The notes beneath the pieces were generated by a model, which had not been told where the DNA came from, searched no databases, and saw only the letters and a program-made list of their open reading frames with translations. 64,000 nucleotides of DNA, taken from Achatina immaculata. Taxonomy: Eukaryota > Mollusca > Gastropoda > Stylommatophora > Achatinidae. The position numbers and the translations under genes were made by a program. The stretch covers positions 44,291,358 to 44,355,357 of the forward strand of contig CM019696.1 in the NCBI GenBank assembly GCA_009760885.1, written 5' to 3'. Of this stretch, positions 1-10,911 are shown one piece after another. Numbering within the stretch: position 1 is the first letter of the stretch; each line of letters starts with the position of its first letter.

Positions 1-517
1 CTGGAACCAGAGTCCACACTTCACACACTCCGTGACGTGTATTTGCCCGCCAAATCGTTGGCTTCGTCTCCCCTTCGTCTAGAAGCTAGCTCACACTTCC
101 CTGCTGCTGTATGAACGACTGGCCTCTCACTGCCCCACCCCACCCGGCCACAAACAGACCAGTCCGTGGATGAGTACAGGGTATGTGGCCAGATATTGGG
201 TCATCCATTAGACGTGCCTCCAAGAGTCTGTACACCCTGAATCTAGTACAGCAGAACTCACCCACATCAAACAAATACCAGTCTAGACCAGCAAGAGATC
301 AAAGCCAACGTCATCGTCAATTTTAGTACGGATTCTCTATATCTACTTCGAAAAAAAAAATAGACATTCATAAATAAGTAGACGTGAAAGATAGAAGTGC
401 TAATTCACATTTATAACATTGTCTCTTAAAGTTTTATCATGAATGTTTAGTGTGACTTGTGCCAGCAGTTAAATACCTTATTGTTGTGTAAACCAGGATT
501 TGCTGTAACGAGTTCCT
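1..517. other. unique leader, no gene recognised
   Basis: Non-repetitive sequence with a short A run near 350-360. A 62-codon open frame on the minus strand (86-274) resembles nothing I know and is short enough to be chance. Nothing else is seen here. Confidence 0.6.
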
Positions 518-734
518 TGTATGTATGTATGTATGTATGTATGTATGTATGTATGTATTATGTATGTATGTATGTATGTATTATGTATGTATGTATGTAT
601 TATGTATGTATGTATGTATGTATTATGTATGTATGTATGTATGAATATTATATACGTATGTACGTATTTGTATTATGTTTATATATGACGTATATGCTTA
701 TGTATGTATGTATGTATGCATGTATGTATGTATG

Positions 735-765
<31 letters not shown>

Positions 766-1380
766 ATGTACTATGTTTGTATGTATGTATGTGCTTATAT
801 GTATGTATGTATACATATATGTATGTATACATATATGTATGTATATGTATGTATGTATGTGTATGTGCTTATATGTATGTATTTTATGTGTATGTATATG
901 TATGTACATATGTATGTATATATTTATGTATGTATGTATTTATGTATGCGTGTATGTATGTATAATGTATGTATGTATATATTTATGTATGTATGTATTT
1001 ATGTATGCGTGTATGTATGTATAATGTATGTATGTATGTATGTATGTATATGTTTATTTGTATTCATGTATATGTATTATATTTGTATGTATGTATGTGC
1101 ATGTATGTATGTATATGTATGTACTTATATGTATGTATTTTATGTGAATGTATGTATCTATGTAATGTTTGTATGTGGTTATATGTGTGTATTTTATGCT
1201 TATGTATGTATGTGTCTGGAGCATACGACGATAATTGCAGTGCTTTCCACATGCTTATATTTATGTGTGTGTGTGTATATATATATATATGTATAATTAT
1301 ATGAATGTGCATATGTGTGTGTATTTATATGTATGCATGTGCATATATCTATGTATGTATATGTGTGTTTGTATATGCGT
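518..1380. repeat. (ATGT)n microsatellite
   Basis: Nearly pure ATGT repeats run from about 518 to 1225, broken by occasional ATTATG and ATATGT variants. They decay into TG- and TA-rich sequence up to about 1380. Long frames across it on both strands are only the translated 4-bp repeat (Met-Tyr-Val-Cys strings) and are not genes. Confidence 0.97.
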
Positions 1381-2083
1381 GTCTGTTTATGAGCAGGTCT
1401 GCTGATTTAGTGGAAGTTTGGTCAAGGATGTATGCTATGAAGTAATCTTGTCAGTTCTGAGGTTTTTTTTACTAATTTAATCATCAACGTTTTGGCTGGA
1501 CTCAAAGAAAGCTCTCTCTATTGTGACCTTTAATCAGATGTCCTGTACGTGCTGTCTTGTATGTGCTGTCTTGTATGTAGTTGAACTTCGTTCTAATGAA
1601 GATATGCGTGACTCAGTAGTTAAAACCTACACGTTGTGAACAAAAGACGGCAGGTTCCTGTACCACAGACTTCTGTGACATTTTTTTTCTCTGTAATTAT
1701 GCTCCCTGGTTTCTGCTTTCAGATACTCTCTCTCTCTCTCTCTCTCTCTCGCTCTCTTCGTCTCTCTTTCTCTCTTTCTTTGAATCTTTTTATTCAGATA
1801 CTAGAGGTTGAAAACAAAGGATGTCTAGATGCAAGACGGGATGCACTACATTACTATCAAACATTGACACTGCATTGATGACGACTAGTGTTGTCTCGTA
1901 TGTCGTCGTTAGCTGGGACAGCTGTCTTGTGTGTGGTCATCCACTGGGACAGTTGTTTTGAATGAGATAACATACTGGGACAGCTGTTTTATATGTGGTT
2001 AAAATAGTTTGATGTACTTGACAGATAATAACAGAGACAATAGCAAAGGCAGTTACACTGAAGTGTAGAATATAGTGAATTAG
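1381..2083. other. mostly unique spacer
   Basis: No gene is recognised. It holds a small direct repeat around 1544-1577 (GTGCTGTCTTGTAT twice) and a three-copy degenerate repeat at about 1913-2000 whose units of about 30 bp begin CTGGGACAG. Confidence 0.6.
1725..1780. repeat. (CT)n microsatellite
   Basis: An uninterrupted CT run decays into CTTT and CTCG variants. Confidence 0.95.
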
Positions 2084-2247
2084 AGTTTAATGGCAAGATA
2101 TAGATACTTGGAATATTAAAAAATATAGTCCAATGTCAAGATATAGATACTTCGAATATTAAAGAAATATAGTTTAATGTCAAGATATACATACTTGGAA
2201 TACAAAAGAAATGGAGTTTAATGTCAAGATGTAGATACTTGGAATAC
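2084..2247. repeat. 43-44 bp minisatellite, about 4 copies
   Basis: Units start at 2084, 2127, 2171 and 2215, beginning AGTTTAATGTCAAGATATAG. Copies differ by several substitutions, so the array looks old. Confidence 0.9.
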
Positions 2248-2369
2248 CATGTTAACAAAACTGAGCAATTATAATGTAAAATGTTAAATGTAAGCTATAA
2301 ACTGCAGTGTTATGTTACTGGACAATGAGATACCTAACTAATTCTACAAAACTGTCACTGAAATTCTCC

Positions 2370-2534
2370 TTCTTGGCACACAATATAAGTTCCTGGCACA
2401 CAGTGTAAGTTCCTGGCACACAGTGTAAGTTCCTGGCACACAGTGTAAGTTCCTGGCACACAGTGTAAGTTCCTGGCACACAGTGTAAGTTCCTGGCACA
2501 CAGTGTAAGTTCCTGGCACACAGTGTAAGTTCCT
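2370..2534. repeat. 20-bp minisatellite, 8 copies
   Basis: The unit is TTCCTGGCACACAGTGTAAG. The first copy (2370-2389) is diverged and the others are identical. A 68-codon minus-strand frame is the translated repeat. Confidence 0.96.
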
Positions 2535-2583
2535 ACCGCCCTGCTTTCTGTATTATCTAACTATGTCCAGCAGACAGTCTGAA

Positions 2584-2628
2584 GTGTGTGTCTGTGTGTG
2601 TGTGTGGGGGGGGGGGGGGAGGGAGGGA
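2584..2628. repeat. (TG)n followed by a G14 run
   Basis: TG repeats pass into an uninterrupted run of 14 G at 2606-2619, then GGGA repeats. G runs of this kind can form quadruplexes and are prone to length errors in assemblies. Confidence 0.9.
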
Positions 2629-2790
2629 ATCTGAAACTTCTACGTCAATTATTCCACGGGCTGGTAAAAATGAACATCTCCGAAAGTCCTGGAAGTCTGC
2701 CACAGAAAAGCTGGTGATGAGAAGTCAGGCGAAACTTGTGACGCACGGTTCAATCTGGCTAATGCTTGGTGTGTCCAGGGAGATGATATG

Positions 2791-3416
2791 TCGTTTCATA
2801 CTTTATCCTCGTGCGTTCATCAATGATGTCTAGTTTCATACTTTATCCTTGTGCGTTCATTGATGTCTAGTTTTATACTTTATCCTTGTGCGTTCATTGA
2901 TGTCTAGTTTTATACTTTATCCTCGTGTGTTCATTGATGATGTCTAGTTTCATACTTTATCCTCGTGCGTTCATTGATGTCTAGTTTCATATTTTATCCT
3001 CGTGCGTTCATCGATGATGTCTAGTTTCATACTTTATCCTCGTGCGTTCATCGATGATGTCTAGTTTCATACTTTATTCTCGTGCGTTCATTGATGATGT
3101 CTAGTTTCATACTTTATCCTCGTGCGTTCATTGATGTCTAGTTTTATGCTTTATCCTCGTGCGTTCATTGATGTCTAGTTTCATGCTTTATCCTCGTGCG
3201 TTCATTGATGATGTCTAGTTTCATACTTTATCAACGTGCGTTCATTGATGTCTAGTTTCATACTTTATCCTCGTGCGTTCATCGATGATATCTAGTTTCA
3301 TACTTTATCCTCGTGCGTTCATTGATGATGTCTAGTTTCATACTTTATCCTCGTGCGTTCATTGATGATGTCTAGTTTCATACTTTATCCTCGTGCGTTC
3401 AGTGGTGATGTCTAGT
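2791..3416. repeat. 37/40-bp minisatellite, about 16 copies
   Basis: Units contain TCTAGTTTCATACTTTATCC followed by TCGTGCGTTCATTGATG. Length alternates between 37 and 40 bp because the trailing ATG is single or doubled. The array ends in the shared TCTAGTTTCT, from which the next microsatellite starts. Confidence 0.96.
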
Positions 3417-3417
3417 T

Positions 3418-3480
<63 letters not shown>

Positions 3481-3767
3481 GTCTGCCTGCCTGCTTGTCT
3501 GTCTGTCTGTCTGCCTGCGAGCCTGTCTGTCTATATTTCTGTCTGGTTGCGTGCCTGTCTGTCTGCCTGCCTGTATGTCTTTCTGTCTGTCTGTCTGTAT
3601 GTCTTTCTGTCTGTCTGCCTCTATGTCTTTCTGTCTGTCTTTCTGCTTGTTTGTCTGTCTACCTGCTTGTCTGTCTGCGTGCCTGTCTGTCTACCTATCA
3701 GCCTGTCTGTCTGTCTGCCTGGGTGTCTGTCTGTCTGATTGCCTGCCTGCCTATCTGTCTGTCTGTC
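3417..3767. repeat. (ATCT)n then (TCTG)n microsatellite
   Basis: Pure ATCT runs to about 3480, then about 290 bp of TCTG repeats with TGCC and TTTC variants. Open frames here (Leu-Ser-Val-Cys strings) are repeat translations. Confidence 0.97.
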
Positions 3768-3855
3768 GCACTTTTCTACTGGGTGTGGGGTGAGAGTTGT
3801 CTCGGCCGTGTCTGCTTTCTTTGTTCCAAACTGGACTCATATAAGTCAAATATCA

Positions 3856-4313
3856 GTGGCTGTTAACGACCATTGTACCAGCATCAAGTGGTTGTTAACG
3901 ACCATTGTAGCAGCATCAAGTGGCTGTTAACGACCATTGTAGCAGCATCAAGTGGCTGTTAACGACCAATGTACCAGCATCAAGTGGCTGTTAACGACCA
4001 TTGTACCAGCATCAAGTGGCTGTTAACGACCATTGTACCAGCATCAAGTGGCTGTTAACGACCATTGTAGCAGCATCAAGTGGCTGTTAACGACCATTGT
4101 AGCAGCATCAAGTGGCTGTTAACGACCATTGTACCAGCATCAAGTGGCGATTAACGACCATTGTACCAGCATCAACTGGCGATTAACGACCATTGTACCA
4201 GCATCAAGTGGCGATTAACGACCATTGTACCATCATCAAGTGGCGATTAACGACCATTGTACCAGCATCAAGTGGCGATTAACGACCATTGTACCAGCAT
4301 CAAGTGACGGTTA
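3856..4313. repeat. 32-bp minisatellite, about 14 copies
   Basis: Units begin GTGGCTGTTAACGACCATTG. The array has two blocks: TGTT-type copies up to about 4146 and GATT-type copies afterwards, so variants spread locally rather than mixing. Confidence 0.96.
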
Positions 4314-4924
4314 GGGATTACCATGGCAGTATCACGCACGCGACATCATGTGCTGTACTCCTCTTTAGTTTGTTTAACGATCGTTGTTTCTTGTTTTGTT
4401 CATGTTACGCCACAAGATCATAAATTGTTGTATTTTTAAAGCAATTTTACAAAGTTTCCATGACAGCCTAGACCGGACACATGATAGCCTAGATCGGACA
4501 TATGAGAGTCTAAACCGGACGTATGTATTGTGTGTTTCATTAATGAAATAATGAATATTGTGATTGTCTTGTATTTCATGCTGGCCACACTTCTATGTCG
4601 GTTATCCAGGCATCAGAATTAGAAGTTCTGTCTGCAGGAAAGTTTTGTCTGGGTTCTCGTGACAGTAAGCCGCCAAGAAAAACTGGGATGGTCAAAAAGG
4701 TGACCTGTTTACTAAATCTGACTAAAGTACACTCAGAAACTGGCCATGTGGCACTACAAACGAAAAGGAAACTGGAGAATTTAAAATAAAAATTCGCGGG
4801 GTACACACAAAACACACAAGCACTGTCATCGCCATCGGTCGACACGGCACTTGATGATGATAGTAGTGGACACATCATGAAACGCGTGTTGGATGGTCAA
4901 GAACACTCACGAAAGACTCTGAAA
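4314..4924. other. unique spacer with a 21-bp triplicate
   Basis: At 4460-4522 a 21-bp unit is repeated three times (ATGACAGCCTAGACCGGACA and variants). Open frames of 64 codons (+, 4595-4789) and 100 codons (-, 4576-4878) overlap. Neither resembles a known protein and I cannot choose between them. Confidence 0.6.
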
Positions 4925-5320
4925 AGACGTACATGATAAGTACCCTACAGATGTATGCGAAAGAAACAAGAACTGTACATGATAAGTACCCTACAGATGT
5001 ATGCGAAAGAAACAAGAACTGTACATGATAAGTACCCTACAGATGTATGCGAAAGAAACAAGAACTGTACATGATAAGTACCCTACAGATGTATGCGAAA
5101 GAAACAAGAACTGTACATGATAAGTACCCTACAGATATATGCGACAGAGACAAGAACTGTACATGATACATATACTAGAGATATATGCGACAGAGACAAG
5201 AACTGTACATGATACATATACTAGAGATATATGCGACAGAGACAAGAACTGTACATGATACATATACTCCAGATATATGAGACAGAGAGACTAGAGCTGT
5301 ACGTGAAGCATATACTAGTA
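4925..5320. repeat. 46-bp minisatellite, about 8.6 copies
   Basis: Units start at 4931, 4977, 5023, 5069, 5115, 5161, 5207 and 5253, beginning ACATGATAAGTACCC in the first five and ACATGATACATATAC afterwards. The copy at 5115 is a hybrid: its left half belongs to the first class and its right half (GATATATGCGACAGAGAC) to the second. Confidence 0.96.
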
Positions 5321-5513
5321 ATATAGACGCTATCATTTTGTATTTCCACAAAATTAGGTTGAAATATCTAAACCTTGGTCATTCCATACAATACATAAAA
5401 CTATGTCTACCCTTTCTTCACATATTCTACAAAACAATCAGATTTTATCACATATTTAAAACTTTACCTGCCAAAAAGTATGCTTATTTACATGAACCTG
5501 TAATTTTTAAAAA
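5321..5513. other. AT-rich spacer, possible decayed repeat units
   Basis: Phrases such as AAATATCTAAACC near 5361-5373 resemble the next array's unit, so this may be its decayed edge. No gene is seen. Confidence 0.4.
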
Positions 5514-6100
5514 ATTATGTCCAAGTGTCTAAACCGTTGTCTCTCCACAAATTATGTCCAAGTGTCTAAACCGTTTTTCTCCAAAAATTATGTCCAAATC
5601 TCTAAATCGTAGTCTCTCCGCAAATTATGTCCAAATCTCTAAATCATAGTCTCTCCACAAATTATGTCCAAGTCTCTAAATCATAGTCTCTCCACAAATT
5701 ATGTCCAAGTCTCTAAATCGTTGTCTCTCCACAAATTATGTCCAAGTGTCTAAACCACGGTCTGTCTACAAATTATGTCCAGGTGACTAAACCGTTGTCT
5801 GTCTACAAATTATGTCCAGGTGTCTAAACCATTGTCTGTCTACAAATTATGTCCAAGTGTCTAAACCGTTGTCTGTTTACAAATTATGTCCAAGTGTCTA
5901 AACCGTTGTCTGTCTACAAATTATGTCCAAGTGTCTAAACCGTTGTCTGTCTACAAATTATGTCCAAGTCAACTCTCTCCACAAATTATGTCCAAGTGTC
6001 TAAACCGCGGTCTGTCTACAAATTATGTCCAGGTGACTAAACCGTTGTCTGTCCACAAATTATGTCTAAGTGTCTAAACCGCGATCTGTCTACAAAGTAT
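5514..6100. repeat. 37-bp minisatellite, about 16 copies
   Basis: Units begin ATTATGTCCAAGTGTCTAAA and end in TCTCCACAA or TCTGTCTACAA. One copy near 5958 is internally deleted. Short frames across the array are repeat translations. Confidence 0.96.
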
Positions 6101-6763
6101 CCCTTTGCTGTTTTCTCACGAATGACTTTCTTTGTTCTAAGGTGTGTGAGCACGTAACTTCTTTCACTTCCGTATCAGTAGATCTAGCAAATGTTATATG
6201 TTCCATGTCACGTGGATCTTTTCTCCAGAAAATTCTGAAGTTTGAGATGTTATCCCAAGATCAAAAAGAAACACCGCCTGAACAGACGTGTAAACAAAGA
6301 AAAGACGTCACGACTAAACGTCAGAGACAGAAGACACGAGACCAGCCGTCAGAGAAGCTACGTCAACAACAGAGCCTGGAATCAAGACATAAATCCTTGA
6401 CAAACAATGCCTGTCAGACAGAGAAGTCCAGGCAAGGTTATACACCGTGGCTGAGCATTACAGACGTGGCCAGACCTTAGACGTTAACTCACGCCCAAGT
6501 ATACAGTTTTATCAGCTAATGGCGACTGGATTGTTAAGACACGAGATATGAGGTATTCTGATATCATCAGGCAAACCCCGCTTCTCCGACTGTAAGGTCT
6601 CCCAGGCAAGGCGCGAGACCTGGGAGGAGAGAGAATATTAAGTTGGGTGCCACAAGATACCCGGTCCTGTATACACTGGATTAAGAAGGCCCCCGTGATT
6701 GGAGACAAGTGGAGGGAGTTTTCAAACAATTCTTGCCTAATCTGTCTAGCGCTCATTCCCGCC
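6101..6763. other. unique spacer with an unassigned open frame
   Basis: A plus-strand frame of 136 codons runs 6070-6480 but takes its only Met from the preceding array. Its second half is rich in Lys, Arg, Gln and Thr. On the minus strand 6484-6756 is open for 90 codons. No domain is recognised in either, and splice sites cannot be judged by eye. Confidence 0.5.
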
Positions 6764-7324
6764 CAGAGTGTCTGTGATCCAGCTGACAGCTCCCATCAGA
6801 GTGTCTGTGATCCAGCTGACAGCTCCCATCAGAGTGTCTGTGATCCAGCTGACAGCTCCCATCAGAGTGTCTGTGATCCAGCTGACAGCTCCCACCAGAG
6901 TGTCTGTGATCCAGCTGACAGCTCCCATCAGAGTGTCTGTGATCCAGCTGACAGCTCCCATCAGAGTGTCTGTGATCCAGCTGACAGCTCCCATCAGAGT
7001 GTCTGTGATCCAGCTGACAGCTCCCACCAGAGTGTCTGTGATCCAGCTGACAGCTCCCATCAGAGTGTCTGTGATCCAGCTGACAGCTCCCATCAGAGTG
7101 TCTGTGATCCAGCTGACAGCTCCCATCAGAGTGTCTGTGATCCAGCTGACAGCTCCCATCAGAGTGTCTGTGATCCAGCTGACAGCTCCCATCAGAGTGT
7201 CTGTGATCCAGCTGACAGCTCCCATCAGAGTGTCTGTGATCCAGCTGACAGCTCCCATCAGAGTGTCTGTGATCCAGCTGACAGCTCCCATCAGAGTGTC
7301 TGTGATCCAGCTGACAGCTCCCAT
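6764..7324. repeat. 33-bp minisatellite, 17 near-identical copies
   Basis: Units start exactly every 33 bp from 6764, beginning CAGAGTGTCTGTGATCCAGC. The only variation I see is CAT versus CAC at the unit end. Because 33 is a multiple of three, several frames stay open on both strands, including a 293-codon frame (6647-7528) with an 11-residue repeat (QSVCDPADSSH). The flanking parts of that frame resemble nothing known, so I treat it as repeat translation. Confidence 0.97.
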
Positions 7325-7563
7325 CAGATTTCCTGTCACCTTCACCTCAAGTCTCACAGGCAGGCTTTTCATCATCTTTCCCCTGACACTGATTTTGTGT
7401 CTGATGTGTTTTCTTTTGTTCTCGTTATGTATCTGCGGGAGGTGAATCCATCTTGTATCCCTCCACTTACATCTGCTCCACATTTCATGTTGCTCATGTA
7501 CCACCTGGGCCATTCATTTTATATTTAGGAAATCATTTTAAAGAATTGGCTGGCAAAAGCCTG
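7325..7563. other. unique spacer
   Basis: Nothing recognised between the 33-bp array and the left TA flank of the transposon. Confidence 0.6.
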
Positions 7564-7689
7564 TACAGGGTCCAGCATAGCTCCAGGTTAAAAATGGAAA
7601 ATACATTAAGCGGCCTACATGTTTTTGGTAAAAAAAAAAGTGAAAGAAACTCTGAAAATGGGTAATTTTATTATTACTGACAATCATAT

Positions 7690-9837
7690 TTAGGTTTTGA
7701 AAATTACGCCGGTTAGATGACCGCCATTACATTTGATACATTCAGCCAGGCGTCTGGAAAATTCCTGCATAACACCATTTAACATGTTCAAAGGGATATT
7801 TTGAATGCAGTGTCGGATTAGACTTGAAGACATCAATATAGACGGCAAAGACCTGAGGATTGTAAAACATCTATACTGGCAGCAAGAAGCAGCAATTCCA
7901 GTTGAAAATAGAACTGGAAAATATCAACCTATAAAACAAGGGGTGCGACAAGGATGTGTACTATCTCCAGACCTTTTTTCTCTGTTCAGCGAGAATATTC
8001 TAAGAACGATCATCACAGAACCAGGCATAAAAATTGGAGGATACAATATTAACAACCTTCGGTATGCTGATGACACAGTACTGATAGCTGAGAACCAACA
8101 AGATCTGTAAAATCTCTTGGATAAAGTCGCTAAAGAAAGTGAACAGAGAGGCCTTACTTTGAACATCAAAAAGACAGAGACTATGGTTATATCTAAGAAA
8201 CAGAGTCCACCAACATGCAGTATAAAATTAAATGGAACGATTCTAAAGCAGGTGCAGAAATTCAAATACCTTGGAGGAGTAATAACTTCAGATGGGAAAT
8301 GCAAAACAGAAATTAGGAACAGAATAGGCCAAGTAAAGACTGCATTTCAGAGACTGATAAACATATTATCCAACACATCCTTATCAATGAATGTTAGAAA
8401 ACGAGTCCTAAAATGCTATATTGAACCTATTTTGTTATATGGAAGTTAATCAAGGACAATAGGTAAATCTGCACAAAAATCATTGGAAGCAGCAGAAATG
8501 TGGTTTATTAGAAGAATGTTGCGAATCCCCTGGACAGCAAAAATAACTAATGAAGAATGTATGAGAAGAGCTGGAGAGACAAAAAAATCTTGTCAAAAAG
8601 ATAAGAGAGAGAGACAATGTACTTTCATAAGACGTGCAATGAGAAGAAGGGGCATTGAAAATATTATAACAACAGGGGAAAAAAAGAAGGAAGAAGATCA
8701 AGAGGAAGACCAAGAGAAATGATACTGGACAGTCTGACAGGATGGTGTGAGAGGAGATCACCAACTGAGGTGATGGCCTGCATGAAGGATCGTGTATGAT
8801 ACTGGACAGTCTGACGGGATGGTGTGAGAGGAGATCACCAACTGAGGTGATGGCCTGCATGAAGGATCGTGTACTCTGGAGAAGCATAATAGCCAACGCC
8901 AGTCGGCACGGCACCTGATGATGATGATGATGTCAGATTCGATCCTTTAGGTCTGCAACTGACTGTGACTAGCATACACCGTTTTCTTGAGATACCCCCA
9001 CAAAAAGAAGTCTTCGGCCGATAAATCCGGTGACCTTGTAGGCCAATGAATATCCCCAAATCTGGAAATAAGACGATTGGGAATTATACTTGTCGCAGCA
9101 TGGCCATGGACTGACGGGCTGTGTGGACAGCTGCTCCATCTTGCTGAAACCATATTAGTTTCTTATATCTATTGGCCAAGTCTGGAATGAAGTATTCAGT
9201 TAGCATCTGCACATAGTGATCCCTATTAACAGTAAGAGGATGCCCGTCTTCGTCTTCTACAAAATAGGCCAATAATGCCGAATGATGCAACGCCACAGCG
9301 CACTATTACTCGTTCACTATGGAGCGGTTTCTCATGCGGTCATTGTGGACTTTCAGCTGACCAGTATCTGTTTCATCAGAAATTATGAGGTTATTGAGCA
9401 AAGCCGGATTTTCCTCAGTGCATGCTAGAAAATATGTAGCAAAGTCAAGTCTGTTAATTTTATCAAAATCATTCAGTTGCTGCACAACCTGCAACTTGTA
9501 AGGGTGGAGATGCAGATGATTATGAGCGATGAGACATACCAAGTGCCAAACCGTTCCTAACAGCTGATCGTCGAGGGCTGCAATGCGTTGCGGACTTCTT
9601 GAATTCGTTCAGGTGTCTGTTGAGTTCGTGGACGACCAGTAGACTTGTTATTAAAGGAATTATCAATTTCTTTAAAATTTTTGACCCACCTCAAAATTGT
9701 TTTCCTATCTGGAACATTATCACGGGGACGCAACTCAAAATGGCGACGAAACTTTCGTTGTACAGTAATAGACGATTCTCCACCTTTAAATAAGTTTCAG
9801 CGGTGAATGCAGGATGTTGTGTTTGCCAAGAAGCCAT
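7690..9837 (-). pseudogene. Tc1/mariner-like transposase, fragmented
   Basis: A cut-and-paste transposase on the minus strand. The start ATG at 9837 opens MASWQTQHPAFTAETYLK. It is followed by a helix-turn-helix region (RKFRRHF, ILRWVKNFKE), a GRPR linker (STGRPRTQQTPE), LHLHPYKLQVV, then the catalytic core: first Asp in IISDET, second in WFQQDGAAVHTA, third in RSPDLSAEDFFLWG. The C-terminus (MLNGVMQEFSRRLAECI to VIFKT and TAA at 7690) lies beyond the LINE insertion. I see frameshifts near 9790, in the linker, after MAMLRQV and after HSQLQ, plus in-frame stops. All three acidic positions survive, but no protein can be made. The family assignment is from memory of insect and mollusc relatives. 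Confidence 0.85.
7820..8930 (+). mobile_element. RTE-type LINE, 5'-truncated, nested in the transposon
   Basis: The insert starts inside the RT domain ([11 protein letters not shown]) and ends in a (GAT)n tail, as RTE elements do. It is flanked by TGTCGGATT (7811-7819) and TGTCAGATT (8931-8939), a 9-bp target duplication with one mismatch. RT motifs in order: [18 protein letters not shown], then [11 protein letters not shown] with the catalytic YADD codons at 8063-8074, LNIKKTETMVIS, FKYLGGVITSDGKC, and the C-terminal WFIRRMLRIPWTAK and RGIENIITTG. Stops at 8108 and 8447 and later frameshifts break it. A 77-bp segment near the 3' end (8720-8796) is repeated at once (8797-8873). Confidence 0.88.
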
Positions 9838-9952
9838 TTTAAAAGTTACCGTTTGTCTGCTTCATCTCTGACGTCATGTTTTTTTTCACACGTGATCAGT
9901 TTCTGCGCACTACGTCAGTTAAATCCAGCTTTGCTTTATGCCGGACCCTTTA

Positions 9953-10008
9953 GTTTATATCTCTACAGTTTATATCTCTACAGTTTATAGCTCTACAGTT
10001 TATAGTTT
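9953..10008. repeat. 15-bp repeat, about 3.7 copies
   Basis: The unit GTTTATATCTCTACA starts at 9953, 9968, 9983 and 9998, directly after the transposon's right TA. Confidence 0.85.
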
Positions 10009-10010
10009 AT

Positions 10011-10559
10011 TGATGAGAAAATTAGTTCAGTGTCCTCATTTAGTGTCTTCATACTGTCCGGTGTATGAGCAGACCGGTGACAGGAAATGTGTGACCATCG
10101 TAAATATATTCATAACTCTTATAGGACACTACACAACAGTGACATTGATGCCAGACGTCACACTGATGTCAGCGTGTGACAGATGACAGACAAAGAACAG
10201 AAATTCATACTGGCGTGTGTACTCAATTCTTTACTCTTTAAATCTAACACAAGTTGGTTCCTTCCAATTTTCTATCATTTCCTAGAGCGGAAGAATTTGG
10301 AATGATGGGAAATTATTGCACTCAGACTTGCAGTGCTACACAGAGACCTCGGCGAGGCTAAAGTTGGCGTTAACCTCAGAGACAGGCCTGGTAGAATAAC
10401 AAATATTATAACAGATCTTAAATTCAATAAACAGCATACCTTTATGTATTTCAAAGTATACAGGTGTCACAGATTTTTCAAGAACTTTAATGGCGGTAGA
10501 CACACAGCTGATGACTATTACTCTGAGATTATAGTACTTGGATAAGGGAAATGAGAACT
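10011..10559. other. unique spacer
   Basis: No recognised gene. A 70-codon plus-strand frame (10333-10545) and an 82-codon one (9938-10186) match nothing I know. Confidence 0.5.
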
Positions 10560-10911
10560 TTAATTCCCTAAGATGGAGAGATGTAGCGGGGTAGGGGTAT
10601 CTCCTATCAAAGGAGAAGTAAGACGCCTCCTTACCTCCGTCAGTCTACGGGACACCCTTGGGCAAGGTGGAGTGCCCGTATAGCACCCCCCCCCCCGATC
10701 AGGGTGACGTGAAGCCATGGGAGCAGGTGGTGGATGGAATGGGAGAGCAGCCGACAGATAATGTTGGTTATGGTCACCATTCTATGATGGTAGGCAGATC
10801 TCAATATAGGGACAATGGCTAAGATCACTGACTAGTACAGTCACTGCCTGGAGGGAAAGCAATGGTAAACTATCTTCTGAAAATATACCAAGAAACCAAA
10901 AAAAAAAAAAA
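10560..10911 (+). mobile_element. possible RTE 5'-end segment
   Basis: The text GGAGGGAAAGCAATGGTAAA at about 10851, followed by ACCAAGAAACC and an A15 run, resembles the 5' region shared by RTE elements and their short derivatives in other animals. A C12 run lies at about 10685-10696. It sits directly before an RTE 3' end, so together they may be one short non-autonomous element. This is recognition by eye only. Confidence 0.35.

Larger units (their letters stand above)
7566..9950 (-). mobile_element. Tc1/mariner-like DNA transposon, split by an RTE LINE
   Basis: The ends are imperfect terminal inverted repeats: CAGGGTCCAGCATA at 7566 faces AAGGGTCCGGCATA read inward from 9950, and both are flanked by TA (7564-7565 and 9951-9952), the dinucleotide this superfamily duplicates on insertion. 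Removing the nested LINE (7820-8930) and one copy of its target duplication leaves about 1265 bp, the usual mariner size. The transposase lies on the minus strand and is broken. The TIRs align only with a gap after the first 13-14 bp, as expected for an old copy. Confidence 0.85.

Noticed and set aside
457..1312. Open frames of 76-279 codons over the ATGT tract
   Set aside because: They are translations of a 4-bp repeat in all frames on both strands.
2584..2628. Telomere-like or regulatory G-rich site
   Set aside because: It is a simple TG and G run; no TTAGGG repeats are present.
6647..7528. 293-codon frame as a real repeat protein
   Set aside because: The 33-bp unit keeps several frames open on both strands, and the flanking residues resemble no protein.
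9084..9296. A separate short gene (MALHHSALLAYFVED)
   Set aside because: It is one open piece of the broken transposase, not an independent gene.
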